DNA from: Actinocatenispora thailandica
GTDB taxonomy: Bacteria > Actinomycetota > Actinomycetes > Mycobacteriales > Micromonosporaceae
Reading direction: 5' to 3'
DNA: 64,000 nt
Assembly (NCBI RefSeq): GCF_016865425.1
Contig: NZ_AP023355.1
Span: 4,152,198-4,216,197, forward strand
How positions within the stretch are numbered: the first letter of the stretch is position 1; every line of letters begins with the position of its first letter. The notes under the pieces are model-generated. The model had not been told where the DNA came from and did not search any database. It was given only the letters and a program-made list of their open reading frames with translations. Positions 17,287 through 25,298 of this stretch are shown here, piece after piece. The position numbers and the translations under genes are program-made.

Positions 17287-17961
17287 GTGACCGACATCGC
17301 GCTGCGGGGGCAGGCGGCTCCCACCGAACGGCTGGAAATCGTGCGCGCCGGCCTCGTCGACTACCGCGTCGCGTGGGACGAGCAGCGCCGCATCCAGCAG
17401 GCCCGCATCGACGACACCGGGCCGGACACGCTGCTGCTCCTGGAGCACCCGAGCGTCTACACCGCCGGCAAGCGCACCGAGCCGCTGGACCGCCCGACCG
17501 ACGGCACCCCGGTGATCGACGTCGACCGTGGCGGCAAGATCACCTGGCACGGACCCGGTCAGCTGGTCGGCTACCCGATCATCAAGCTGCCCGACCCGGT
17601 CGACGTGATCGCCTTCGTGCACCGGGTGGAAGACCTGGTCATCTCGGTGTGCGCCGAGTTCGGCGTGCCGACCACCCGGATCACCACCCGCAAGGACATG
17701 CGCGGCGGGGTGTGGGTGCTCGCCGACGACCGCGGCCCGACCCGCAAGATCGCCGCACTCGGGATGCGCGTCTCGCACGGGGTGACCGAGCACGGCTTCG
17801 CGCTCAACTGCAACTCCGACCTCACCGGGTACGACCGGATCGTGCCGTGCGGCATCCGGGACGCCGGGGTGACCTCGCTGTCCTACGAGCTGGGTCGCGA
17901 CGTGCCCGTCGCCGAGGTGCTGCCGATGGTCGAGTCCCGGGTGCACCTGCTCTTCCCGTGA
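17287..17961 (+). CDS. lipB: Octanoyl-[ACP]:protein N-octanoyltransferase
   Basis: A 224-residue lipoate pathway enzyme that moves octanoyl from acyl carrier protein to the lipoyl domains of 2-oxoacid dehydrogenases and GcvH. Family signatures are [30 protein letters not shown], the Lys of [11 protein letters not shown] near 151 and the catalytic Cys of VPCGIRDAG near 187. The length is normal. The start GTG 17287 has no SD but a TAGGCT hexamer six bases ahead, fitting leaderless translation. lipA, the next enzyme, lies 3 kb downstream, separated by an unusual insertion of aspS and a lipoprotein gene. Confidence 0.95.
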   Translation: MTDIALRGQAAPTERLEIVRAGLVDYRVAWDEQRRIQQARIDDTGPDTLLLLEHPSVYTAGKRTEPLDRPTDGTPVIDVDRGGKITWHGPGQLVGYPIIKLPDPVDVIAFVHRVEDLVISVCAEFGVPTTRITTRKDMRGGVWVLADDRGPTRKIAALGMRVSHGVTEHGFALNCNSDLTGYDRIVPCGIRDAGVTSLSYELGRDVPVAEVLPMVESRVHLLFP

Positions 17962-17999
17962 CCGGCCCGACCGGGGATCGACGCGGGTGGGCCGGCGCC

Positions 18000-18057
18000 G
18001 GTGGGGCGGGCACCCCACGGTGCCCGCCGGTGGGGCGGGCACCCCACGATGCCCGCC
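18000..18057. repeat. Two tandem 29-bp hairpin units between lipB and aspS
   Basis: Two head-to-tail copies of a 29-bp unit (18000-18028 and 18029-18057), differing at one base. Each can fold into a strong hairpin (GCGGGCACC / GGTGCCCGC in copy one). Placed between convergent genes, they probably act as a bidirectional double terminator. Confidence 0.65.
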
Positions 18058-18063
18058 CCCGCG

Positions 18064-19365
18064 TCACGGGGTGAGGCGGTGCAGGTCGCGCGGGAACAGC
18101 GTGACCTCCCGCACGTTCGCGGCGCCGGTGAGCCGCGCCACGAACCGCTCCAGCCCGATCGCGAACCCCCCGTGCGGCGGCATCCCGTGCCGGAAGAACT
18201 CCAGGTACGAGGCGTACGGCTCGACGCTCTCGCCGCGCGCGGTGATCGCCGCCACGTAGTCGGAGTAGCGGTGCAGCCGCTGCGCGCCGCTGATCAGCTC
18301 CAGCCCCCGGAACAGCAGGTCGAAGCCGCGCGAGTAGCCGGGCCGGGCCGGGTCCGGGTGGGTGTAGAAGGCCCGCTTCGCGGTCGGGTAGCCCTCCACG
18401 ATCAGCCACTCCGACCCGTACTCGCGCTCCGCCCACGCCGACAGCCAGCGCTCGTGCGCCGGCGCCAGGTCCTGCTCGCCGGACAGGTCCTCCCCCGTCG
18501 CGGCGCCGATCAGCTCCAACGCCTCGGCGAAGTGCACGGTGGGCAGCTCAGCCGGTACCTCCGGCAGGGTGATCCCGGCCGCGGCCACGGCGGCGCCGGC
18601 CGACTCGGACATGGTGGCGACCATCCCGGCGAACACCTCGCGGATCACCCGGATGACGTCCCGGTGGTCCCGGACGAACCCCAGCTCGGCGTCCAGCGAG
18701 GTGTACTCGGCCAGATGCCGCGCGGTGTCGTGCGGCTCGGCGCGGAACACCGGGCCGACCTCGTACACCCGCTCGAACACGCCGACCATCGCCTGCTTGT
18801 AGAACTGCGGGCTCTGCGCCAGGTAGGCCCGCCGGCCGAAGTAGTCGACCCCGAAGACGTTCGCACCCGACTCGGTCGCGTAACCGACCAGCTTCGGCGT
18901 GTGCACCTCGGTGAACCCGAGGCCGTCCAGCGTGTCGCGGAAGCCGCGCACCCCGGCGGCGGCCAGCTCCAACGGCGCCCGCTGCCGCGCGTTGCGCAGC
19001 GCGAACGGCGCCGCGTCCAGCATCGTCGGCAGGCTGGCCCGCAGTTCCGGCCGGTACAACTCGAACGGCAGCGGCTCGGCCGGCTCGGACAGCGGTGCCC
19101 AGGTCGGCTCGACGACCTCGACGCCGCCCGGCGCGACCGGGTTCGCGACCGCACGGCCGACGACCTCGACGACGGTCTCCTCCGGCAGCTGTTCCAGCAG
19201 CTGGCGGGCGGCCGGGTCGGACACCACGAGCTGGGCCAGGCCGGCGCGGTCGCGCAGGATCAGGAACGCCACGGACTTCAGCAGCCGCCGCCGGTGTACC
19301 CAGCCGGCCAGCCGGACCTGCTCGCCGGCGTGCCCGGCGAGCTCGGTGGACAGAATTCGTTGCAC
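18064..19365 (-). CDS. aspS: Archaeal-type aspartyl-tRNA synthetase, probably non-discriminating
   Basis: A 433-residue class II synthetase without the GAD insertion of the usual bacterial AspRS (about 590 residues), so it is the archaeal-type AspRS2. An N-terminal anticodon-binding OB domain (LAGWVHRRR) precedes the catalytic core, with motif 2 FRAEPHDTARHL and motif 3 GFAIGLERF. In this family His after GWV (Trp in discriminating enzymes) and a Pro in the loop near residue 80 go with acceptance of tRNA-Asn. Both are present (ANPVAPGG), so it probably makes Asp-tRNA(Asn) for GatCAB amidation. GTG 19365 has GAGGAGG seven bases upstream. A T-box leader precedes it. Confidence 0.88.
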   Translation of the reverse strand: MQRILSTELAGHAGEQVRLAGWVHRRRLLKSVAFLILRDRAGLAQLVVSDPAARQLLEQLPEETVVEVVGRAVANPVAPGGVEVVEPTWAPLSEPAEPLPFELYRPELRASLPTMLDAAPFALRNARQRAPLELAAAGVRGFRDTLDGLGFTEVHTPKLVGYATESGANVFGVDYFGRRAYLAQSPQFYKQAMVGVFERVYEVGPVFRAEPHDTARHLAEYTSLDAELGFVRDHRDVIRVIREVFAGMVATMSESAGAAVAAAGITLPEVPAELPTVHFAEALELIGAATGEDLSGEQDLAPAHERWLSAWAEREYGSEWLIVEGYPTAKRAFYTHPDPARPGYSRGFDLLFRGLELISGAQRLHRYSDYVAAITARGESVEPYASYLEFFRHGMPPHGGFAIGLERFVARLTGAANVREVTLFPRDLHRLTP

Positions 19366-19372
19366 CACAACA

Positions 19373-19420
19373 CCTCCTCGTACGAATACGCGGACCCCGC
19401 GGGGCTGCGAGCAGAGGAGG
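19373..19420 (-). promoter_or_regulatory. Shine-Dalgarno sequestering hairpin of aspS
   Basis: The SD GAGGAGG (19373-19379, minus strand) is exactly complementary to CCTCCTC (19414-19420) located 34 bases upstream in the leader. Pairing would hide the SD and block translation. With the T-box just upstream, this is the expected expression platform of a translational T-box, as known for actinobacterial ileS. Confidence 0.65.
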
Positions 19421-19479
19421 ACGGTGGTGAGGAGCGCCTCGCCGACCAACACGCCGCCTGTCGCAGCCCTGTTGGTGTG

Positions 19480-19742
19480 GGCGACGGGGCAAGGTCGCGG
19501 TGCCACCACACCTTCGCCGCCACGGAGGCGGCCTTACGCGGCGCCGGCGGGCCGGCATCGCTGGCCCGATCACGGGGGCCGGCCGGCGGGGCTTGGGGCC
19601 GCGGACCCGGACCGGGCCCGTCGCGCCGTTGTTCCCCGCGGCTCGGGAGGGTCTTCACGCGTGGTCCGGAGGCCGCCGTCACAGCGGCTGGCGGCTCTCT
19701 CGGCTCCGGGGTCCACGTGCTACTTGGCTCCGTCTGTGCCGT
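19480..19742 (-). promoter_or_regulatory. T-box riboswitch, specifier GAC (Asp), upstream of aspS
   Basis: The minus strand carries the T-box core GGTGGCACCGCG at 19496-19507, with a TGGC bulge that can pair with the tRNA end GCCA (tRNA-Asp has G73). Upstream lies a Stem I-like fold with AAGTAG on its 5' side (loop E type), GAGAGAGCC before a 6-bp GCCGCC/GGCGGC distal hairpin, and a 3' strand reading GTGAAGACC. The codon following GAA in the specifier loop is GAC, at 19651-19653. Uncharged tRNA-Asp binding would be expected to free the aspS SD. All of this is read by eye from sequence. Confidence 0.75.
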
Positions 19743-19849
19743 TGCCGCAGACCATAGCGCGGACGCACCCGGTACCGGCAACCGGATTGCCGGCGGGCTG
19801 CTACCTTTCCCGGACACATCGACGACGATCGACGACCGGGGGGATACGG

Positions 19850-20737
19850 GTGCGGCGGCGGATGTGCATCGCGGCGGCGGGGCTGGCGGTCGCCGCGCTC
19901 GCGGTCACCGGGTGCGGCGCGAACGGTACGCCGCGGGCGGCGCACGGCGGCTCCGGGTCTCCGCGGGCCGGCTCCTCCGGTCCGGCACCGGACGCGATCC
20001 GGCGGTTCGACTTCGGTTCGGCCGCCTGGCACCACCCGATGCTCAACACGATGTTGCGGGCCCGCACCCAGCACGGCGACCGGACCCTGACGCTGCACGA
20101 CGGGCGGGGCACCGGGAGCACCGCCGACGGCGGCCCGGTCAGCTGCCGCGGCGCCGGCGCCCCGGTCTACGGCGACATCGGCGGCGGTGCCCAGGTCGCC
20201 GCGGCCGGGCTGGTCTGTTCGGCCGGGGTCAACGACTACACCGCCTACTACGTGTGGCGCTGGGACGCTGCGCACCACACCGCGGTCCAGGACGACCAGC
20301 CGCTGGTGGTGGGCGAGCACTGCGGCTCCGAGGTGCGTACGGTCGCCTATCGCGACCACGCGTTCCGGATCACCGTCGGGCTCGGCCGGCTCGACAGCAG
20401 CTGCGCGGAGTCCGACCACGACCGCACCCCGTACAGCTACTCGGTGGTGCAGCGGGACGGCTTCCTGATGCGCAGCGCGCCGGAGAAGGGCGCGGTGCGT
20501 GAGTGCGCGCTCAACGACGGCGACATGCACCAGCTCAAGGGCGTCACGCTGTACGCCGACCGGGACGCCTCGTCGCCCGTGGTGTACCGGCCGAAGGGGC
20601 TGGCCACGCTCTGGACGGTCGGCGCGCACGACTACTACGAGTCGACCGACGACCTGACCGGCAAGACCACTCGCTGGCAGTTCGTCCGGGCCAACCTGCC
20701 GCACGGCTACCTCTGCGGTTACCGCCAGGTGAGCTGA
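19850..20737 (+). CDS. Secreted lipoprotein of unknown function
   Basis: A 295-residue protein with a lipoprotein signal: MRRRM at the start, a hydrophobic stretch and the lipobox AVTGC with Cys at residue 22. A short Gly/Ser/Pro-rich linker leads to a mature domain with several Cys (VSCRG, VCSAG, EHCGSE, SSCAE, RECAL, YLCGY) that may form disulfides outside the membrane. GTG 19850 follows a GGGGGG purine run. No recognised family. It is divergent from the aspS leader and upstream of lipA. Confidence 0.75.
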   Translation: MRRRMCIAAAGLAVAALAVTGCGANGTPRAAHGGSGSPRAGSSGPAPDAIRRFDFGSAAWHHPMLNTMLRARTQHGDRTLTLHDGRGTGSTADGGPVSCRGAGAPVYGDIGGGAQVAAAGLVCSAGVNDYTAYYVWRWDAAHHTAVQDDQPLVVGEHCGSEVRTVAYRDHAFRITVGLGRLDSSCAESDHDRTPYSYSVVQRDGFLMRSAPEKGAVRECALNDGDMHQLKGVTLYADRDASSPVVYRPKGLATLWTVGAHDYYESTDDLTGKTTRWQFVRANLPHGYLCGYRQVS

Positions 20738-20827
20738 GTGCCACCGCTCGGCCGCGCCCGGTGAGCGGCGGGCAAGGCCCCGGCCACCCGGGTACCAGCC
20801 GGTCACAAACCGGGCAGCGAGCTGGAG

Positions 20828-20845
20828 ACGTGAGGCACCTCACGT
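20828..20845. promoter_or_regulatory. Palindrome upstream of lipA
   Basis: ACGTGAGG and CCTCACGT flank a 2-bp centre, and a second perfect palindrome GTGACGTCAC lies at 20858-20867. Both lie 43-82 bp upstream of the lipA start. This spacing suits a transcription factor site; the factor is unknown. Confidence 0.4.
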
Positions 20846-20896
20846 AACGTGCGGTGAGTGACGTCACGGACCGCGGTGCGTGCCGGTTCGCGGCGT

Positions 20897-20902
20897 TAGG
20901 CT
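20897..20902 (+). promoter_or_regulatory. -10 element TAGGCT of lipA (probably leaderless)
   Basis: The hexamer TAGGCT ends seven bases before GTG 20910 and no SD is present. It is identical to the element before lipB. Confidence 0.5.
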
Positions 20903-20909
20903 GGCCGAT

Positions 20910-21872
20910 GTGACCGTGGTTCAGCCAGAGGGCCGACGACTTCTGCGCATCGAGGCCCGCAACTCCGAGACACCCATCGAGCGCAAGCCGCCGTGGATCA
21001 AGGTCCGCGCCAAGATGGGTCCCGAGTACACGGACCTGAAGGGCCTGGTGAAACGCGAGGGCCTGCACACCGTGTGCGAGGAGGCCGGCTGCCCCAACAT
21101 CTACGAGTGTTGGGAGGACCGCGAGGCCACCTTCCTCATCGGCGGCGACCAGTGCACCCGCCGGTGCGACTTCTGCCAGATCGACACCGGCCGGCCGGCC
21201 GAGTTCGACGCCGACGAGCCGCGCCGGGTGGCCGACTCGGTGTCCACCATGGGCCTGAAGTACGCCACGATCACCGGCGTGGCCCGCGACGACCTGCCCG
21301 ACGGCGGCGCCTGGCTCTATGCCGAGACCGTCCGGCAGATCCACAAGCACGTGCCCGGCTGCGGCGTCGAGCTGCTGATCCCCGACTTCAACGCCAAGCC
21401 CGACCAGCTGGCCGAGGTGTTCTCGTCCCGGCCCGAGGTGCTCGCGCACAACGTCGAGACGGTGCCGCGCATCTTCAAGCGGATCCGCCCCGCCTTCCGG
21501 TACGAGCGCTCGCTGGAGGTGATCACCAAGGCCCGGGAGGACGGCCTGGTCACCAAGTCCAACCTGATCCTCGGCATGGGTGAGGAGTTCGACGAGGTCG
21601 TGCAGGCGATGCGGGACCTCTTCGACGCGGGCTGCGAGCTGCTGACCATCACCCAGTACCTGCGCCCGTCGGTGCGGCACCACCCGATCGACCGGTGGGT
21701 CAAGCCGGAGGAGTTCGTGGCGCTGCGCGAGGAGGCCGAACGGATCGGCTTCGCCGGGGTGCTGGCCGGTCCGCTGGTGCGCTCGTCCTACCGGGCGGGT
21801 CGGTTGTTCCGGCAGGCCAAGTCGGCGCGCGGCGAGGCGCTGCCGCCGGAGTTCGCCATCCAGTCGGTCTGA
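20910..21872 (+). CDS. lipA: Lipoyl synthase
   Basis: A 320-residue radical SAM enzyme that inserts two sulfurs into protein-bound octanoyl groups. Both iron-sulfur motifs are intact: the auxiliary cluster C-x4-C-x5-C ([12 protein letters not shown]) and the radical SAM C-x3-C-x2-C (CTRRCDFC). The C-terminal RSSYRAG contributes the serine that ligates the auxiliary cluster in this family. The start GTG 20910 is preferred over the upstream ATG 20880 because the protein then opens [17 protein letters not shown] as usual, and because a TAGGCT -10 lies seven bases ahead. It works with lipB in the same neighbourhood. Confidence 0.96.
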   Translation: MTVVQPEGRRLLRIEARNSETPIERKPPWIKVRAKMGPEYTDLKGLVKREGLHTVCEEAGCPNIYECWEDREATFLIGGDQCTRRCDFCQIDTGRPAEFDADEPRRVADSVSTMGLKYATITGVARDDLPDGGAWLYAETVRQIHKHVPGCGVELLIPDFNAKPDQLAEVFSSRPEVLAHNVETVPRIFKRIRPAFRYERSLEVITKAREDGLVTKSNLILGMGEEFDEVVQAMRDLFDAGCELLTITQYLRPSVRHHPIDRWVKPEEFVALREEAERIGFAGVLAGPLVRSSYRAGRLFRQAKSARGEALPPEFAIQSV

Positions 21873-22000
21873 TCGCGTCGAGCCGGCCCCCGGGCCGGTC
21901 CGCGCGGCCGGGAGCGACGGACGACGTCGGCGCGGGGCCCGTCGGCTCGCATCGAAGACGTCGGTGCCGTCCCCGCGTTCCGGGTCGAGACGCGGGCCTG

Positions 22001-22642
22001 TCAGTGGTACTCGTACCGCGGGCCGGCGAACGATCCGATCGCGCAGAGCAGGTAGCCGAACCCGGCCAGCCCGACACCGGCGGCGACCACCCCGGAGTAC
22101 CCCGCGAGGCCGGCGGCGGTGAGCGCGTACATCCCGGCAGCGAACAGCAGCAGCAACCCGGACACGATCCGCAGCGCCAGCCGGCGCAGGAACCCGTATC
22201 CGACGAACCAACACAGCAGCACCACACCGACGATCACCGACACGCCGATCCCGGCGGTGGGCAGTTGGTAGCCGTTGGCGCTGGCCACCCCACCGGCGGC
22301 GATCTCGACGATCGCCAACACGATCAGCCACAGCACGCCGAGCACCGAGTACAGCACCCGGCAGACGGTGGAGTCCAGCGTGCCGGCCAGCGCCACCAGC
22401 AGAGCCGGGACCAGCATCAGACACTGGACCAGCACGAACGCGCCGACCCCGACCGCGCTCGCCGAGGTGGTCACGCCGCCGAAGGTGGACGTGTCGTGCA
22501 GGTCGAGTTGGTCGGCGCCGAACCAGGGCAGGCCGGCCGCGCCGATGACGATCAGGACGAAACCGAACAGCGTGACGCCCAGGCTGCCGCGGGCGCGCGG
22601 GCGCCGCCTGGTCGGTGCGTAGCTGACCGGTCCGTACGCCAT
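22001..22642 (-). CDS. Multi-helix membrane protein, hypothetical
   Basis: A 213-residue protein with six or seven hydrophobic helices after a short basic N-terminus. ATG 22642 is chosen for its GGAGGCGG ribosome site. It has no recognised motif. It is convergent with lipA and divergent from the DUF4191 gene. Confidence 0.7.
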   Translation of the reverse strand: MAYGPVSYAPTRRRPRARGSLGVTLFGFVLIVIGAAGLPWFGADQLDLHDTSTFGGVTTSASAVGVGAFVLVQCLMLVPALLVALAGTLDSTVCRVLYSVLGVLWLIVLAIVEIAAGGVASANGYQLPTAGIGVSVIVGVVLLCWFVGYGFLRRLALRIVSGLLLLFAAGMYALTAAGLAGYSGVVAAGVGLAGFGYLLCAIGSFAGPRYEYH

Positions 22643-22755
22643 CTGCCGCCTCCGTTTCGCCCCGCGCCCGCTGCGCGATCGTCGCCCGACGGTAGCCAGC
22701 GCCCGCCAGTCGTCCTCGACACTCCGCCGGTACGTCACGCCGTGGCCGGCGCCGA

Positions 22756-22761
22756 TAGACT
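22756..22761 (+). promoter_or_regulatory. -10 element TAGACT of the DUF4191 gene
   Basis: The hexamer ends seven bases before ATG 22769 with no SD between, the same arrangement as lipB and lipA. A leaderless transcript is likely. Confidence 0.45.
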
Positions 22762-22768
22762 TCACGGC

Positions 22769-23464
22769 ATGGCCAAAGCTGAGCCGGAGAAGGCATCGTT
22801 CCTCGAACGCCTGAAGCAGATCCGCACCGCGTTCGTGTTCACCGCCAAGCGCGACACCCTGTTCCTGCCGCTGGTGATCGTCGCAGTGGTGGTCCCGATC
22901 GTGGCCGGCGTGATCGCGTTCCTGCTGCTCGGCTCACCCGTCTGGATCGCGGTCGGCGTGGTGCTCGCGCTGCTCGCGGTGCTGATCGTGATGAACCTGC
23001 GGGCCAACACCGCGATGCTCAACGAGGCCGAGGGCAAGGCCGGCGCCGCCGCCGCCATCCTGCAGACCATGCGCGGCGACTGGCGGGTGACCCCGGCGGT
23101 GCAGGCCACCACCCAGGAGGACTTCGTGCACCGGGCGGTCTGCCGGGCCGGCGTGGTGCTGATCGGTGAGGGCAACCCGGGCCGGCTGCGCAGCCTGCTC
23201 GGCCAGGAGAAGAAGCGGACCTCCCGGGTCGCCGGCGACACCCCGATCTACGACATCCAGGTCGGTGACGAGGAGGGCCAGATCAGCCTGCGCAAGCTGC
23301 GCAGCCATCTGCTGAAGCTGCCCCGCAACATCACCGCCAAGCAGGTCGGCGCGCTGGACACCCGGCTCGGCGCCATCGGCTCCCGGCCACCGATGCCGAA
23401 GGGCCCGATGCCCAAAAACGCCCGGCCACCCAAGGGCGCCTACAAAGCGATGCGCGGCCGCTGA
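22769..23464 (+). CDS. DUF4191 membrane protein of the lipA/glnA region
   Basis: A 231-residue protein with two adjacent membrane helices (about 32-52 and 54-76) followed by a cytoplasmic domain and a Pro/Lys/Gly-rich basic tail (PMPKGPMPKNARPPKG). This matches the DUF4191 family, which sits next to lipA throughout Actinobacteria; its role is unknown. The start ATG 22769 is adjacent to a TAGACT hexamer. Conservation of the neighbourhood supports the call. Confidence 0.88.
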   Translation: MAKAEPEKASFLERLKQIRTAFVFTAKRDTLFLPLVIVAVVVPIVAGVIAFLLLGSPVWIAVGVVLALLAVLIVMNLRANTAMLNEAEGKAGAAAAILQTMRGDWRVTPAVQATTQEDFVHRAVCRAGVVLIGEGNPGRLRSLLGQEKKRTSRVAGDTPIYDIQVGDEEGQISLRKLRSHLLKLPRNITAKQVGALDTRLGAIGSRPPMPKGPMPKNARPPKGAYKAMRGR

Positions 23465-23492
23465 GCCGGCGCCAGCCCGCTCAGCCGGCGCC

Positions 23493-23594
23493 GAGCCATC
23501 CGCGACCGCTGATGCGGCGCCGAGCCATCCGCGACCGCTGATGCGGCGCCGAGCCATCCGCGACCGCTGATGCGGCGCCGAGCCATCCGCGACC
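23493..23594. repeat. 29-bp tandem repeat, three full copies plus a partial
   Basis: Copies start at 23493, 23522, 23551 and 23580 (the last is broken after about 15 bp). Each unit starts GAGCCATCCGCGACCGCTGA and ends in CGGCGCC. The first three copies appear identical and without spacers, so this is not a CRISPR. It lies in the 3' flank of the DUF4191 gene. Confidence 0.8.
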
Positions 23595-23692
23595 GGCGGG
23601 TCGGTCGCACCGACGCTGCCCCGGGCCGAACCGGTCCGGGGCAGCGTCGCGTCCGGCGCCCACCCCGCATGCGGCGAACCTCGGGCTGCCGG

Positions 23693-24190
23693 TCAGCCGG
23701 CGTCGTCGCCGAGGTGCAGAGCGAGCGTGCGCAGCAGGTCGGCGAGGTGTTCGCGCTGCTCCGCCGACAGCCCGGCGAGCAGTCGGGCCTCGTTGTCGAC
23801 GTGCCCGGTCACCGCGCGATCGATCAGCGCCCGCCCCTCGTCGGTCAGCGCGATCAGCACGCTGCGCCGGTTGCCCGGGTCGACCCGGCGGGTGACCAGG
23901 CCACGCGCGGTGAGCCGGTCGATCCGGTTGGTCATCGCGCCGGAGGTGATCATCGACGAGGCGACCAGCGCGCCCGCGGTCAACTGGTACGGCGGGCCGC
24001 TGCGACGCAGCGTGGCGAGGATGTCGAACTCCCACGACTGCAGGTCGTGCTCGGCGAAGTAGCCGGCCAGACCGTGCTCCAGTAGCCGCCCGACCCGCCT
24101 GATCCGGCCGACGATGCCCATCGGACTGGCGTCCAGATCGGGACGCTCGACCCGCCACTGCGCCAGGATCCGATCGACCGCGTCCGACAT
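23693..24190 (-). CDS. MarR-family transcriptional regulator
   Basis: A 165-residue winged-helix repressor. The recognition region is SSMITSGAMTNRIDRL, followed by the wing (RRVDPGNRRSVLIALT), as in MarR proteins that sense phenolic or drug-like ligands. ATG 24190 has GAGGAG upstream. It is divergent from an EamA exporter, and two near-identical 27-bp sites lie between them, so it most likely represses itself and the exporter. Confidence 0.9.
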   Translation of the reverse strand: MSDAVDRILAQWRVERPDLDASPMGIVGRIRRVGRLLEHGLAGYFAEHDLQSWEFDILATLRRSGPPYQLTAGALVASSMITSGAMTNRIDRLTARGLVTRRVDPGNRRSVLIALTDEGRALIDRAVTGHVDNEARLLAGLSAEQREHLADLLRTLALHLGDDAG

Positions 24191-24199
24191 CACACACTC

Positions 24200-24273
24200 C
24201 TCGACGTTGAACTGTTTGACGCCAAGATAACTCACGATCTAGATTCCTTGACGTTAAACATTTCAACATCAAG
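24200..24273. promoter_or_regulatory. Twin MarR operators between marR and the EamA gene
   Basis: Two 27-bp sites, 24200-24226 and 24247-24273, are inverted relative to each other and share most positions, with the core CTTGnCGTnAAACA then TTCAAC. Each is itself roughly palindromic. One abuts the marR start, the other overlaps the SD side of the exporter gene. Confidence 0.65.
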
Positions 24274-24282
24274 GAGTTGGTC

Positions 24283-25278
24283 ATGGACAGCGCGGCTGCC
24301 GAAGCCATCCCAGCGCCCGGCGACACCGGGCCCTCCGGGCCCGGCGGTGCCGCCGGGCCGCGCGACGACGTCCGCGCCGCGGACCCCGGCGGCGGCCACG
24401 GGGCGGCCGGGACGCCCACCGGATCGGTCGCGGCCCGCACGGCGTTGACCGCTCTCGCCCCGGTCGTCTGGGGCACCACCTACCTGGTCACCAGCCAGTG
24501 GCTGCCGCCCGACCACCCGCTGTGGTCGGCGACGCTGCGGGCACTGCCCGCCGGGCTGGTCGCGCTCGCGCTCGGTCGCCGACTTCCCCGTGGCGCCTGG
24601 TGGTGGCGCGCGGCCGTACTCGGCACGCTCAACATCGGCGCGTTCTTCGCCCTGCTGTTCGTCGCCGCGTACCGGCTGCCCGGCGGGGTCGCCGCCATCC
24701 TCGGCGCGCTGCAGCCGCTGGCCGTCGCCGCCCTCGCGTACGGACTGCTGCGGGAGCGGCCGACGCTCTGGCGGCTGGGTTGGGCGCTCGCCGGCGCCGC
24801 GGGCGTCGCGGTGATCGTGCTGCGCTCCGGCGCGGCCCTGGACCCCGTCGGGATCGCCGCCGGCAGCCTCGGTACCGCCGGAATGGCCGCCGGGGTGGTC
24901 CTGTCGAAGCGCTGGCGGCGGCCGGTCGGAGTCGTCGCGTACACCGGCTGGCAGCTGACCGCCGGCGGTCTGGTGCTGCTGCCGCTGGCCGTGCTGTTCG
25001 AGGGCGCGTTGCCGGCGATCGACCTGCCCGCGCTCGGCGGCTACCTGTGGCTCGGCGGTGTCGGCACGCTGCTCGCCTACGGCCTCTGGTTCACCGGAAT
25101 CGGCCGGCTGCCGGTGACCGCGCTGTCCTTCCTGCCGTTGCTGTCCCCCGTCGTCGCCGCGACCGTCGGCTGGCTGGTACTGGGCCAGTCGCTCGGGCCG
25201 GTGCAGGCGGCCGGCTTCGTCCTCGCGCTCGGCGCCATCGCCGCCGCACAGTTCGCTCCCCGTCGGCCCCGTCGCTGA
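24283..25278 (+). CDS. EamA-family (DMT superfamily) transporter
   Basis: A 331-residue inner membrane exporter with ten hydrophobic helices in two EamA repeats (VVWGTTYLVTSQWLP in the first, the second starting near GIAAGSLGTAGMAAG). About 45 residues rich in Ala, Gly and Pro precede the first helix. ATG 24283 has AAGGAG six bases ahead, and the MarR operator abuts that SD. These proteins export amino acids, metabolites or drugs; the substrate is unknown. The next gene follows by 20 bp, so they share a transcript. Confidence 0.85.
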   Translation: MDSAAAEAIPAPGDTGPSGPGGAAGPRDDVRAADPGGGHGAAGTPTGSVAARTALTALAPVVWGTTYLVTSQWLPPDHPLWSATLRALPAGLVALALGRRLPRGAWWWRAAVLGTLNIGAFFALLFVAAYRLPGGVAAILGALQPLAVAALAYGLLRERPTLWRLGWALAGAAGVAVIVLRSGAALDPVGIAAGSLGTAGMAAGVVLSKRWRRPVGVVAYTGWQLTAGGLVLLPLAVLFEGALPAIDLPALGGYLWLGGVGTLLAYGLWFTGIGRLPVTALSFLPLLSPVVAATVGWLVLGQSLGPVQAAGFVLALGAIAAAQFAPRRPRR

Positions 25279-25298
25279 CCCGACCCGTTGGAGGACCC

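Noticed and set aside
23493-23594. Possible CRISPR array after DUF4191
   Set aside because: Copies are contiguous, with no variable spacers.
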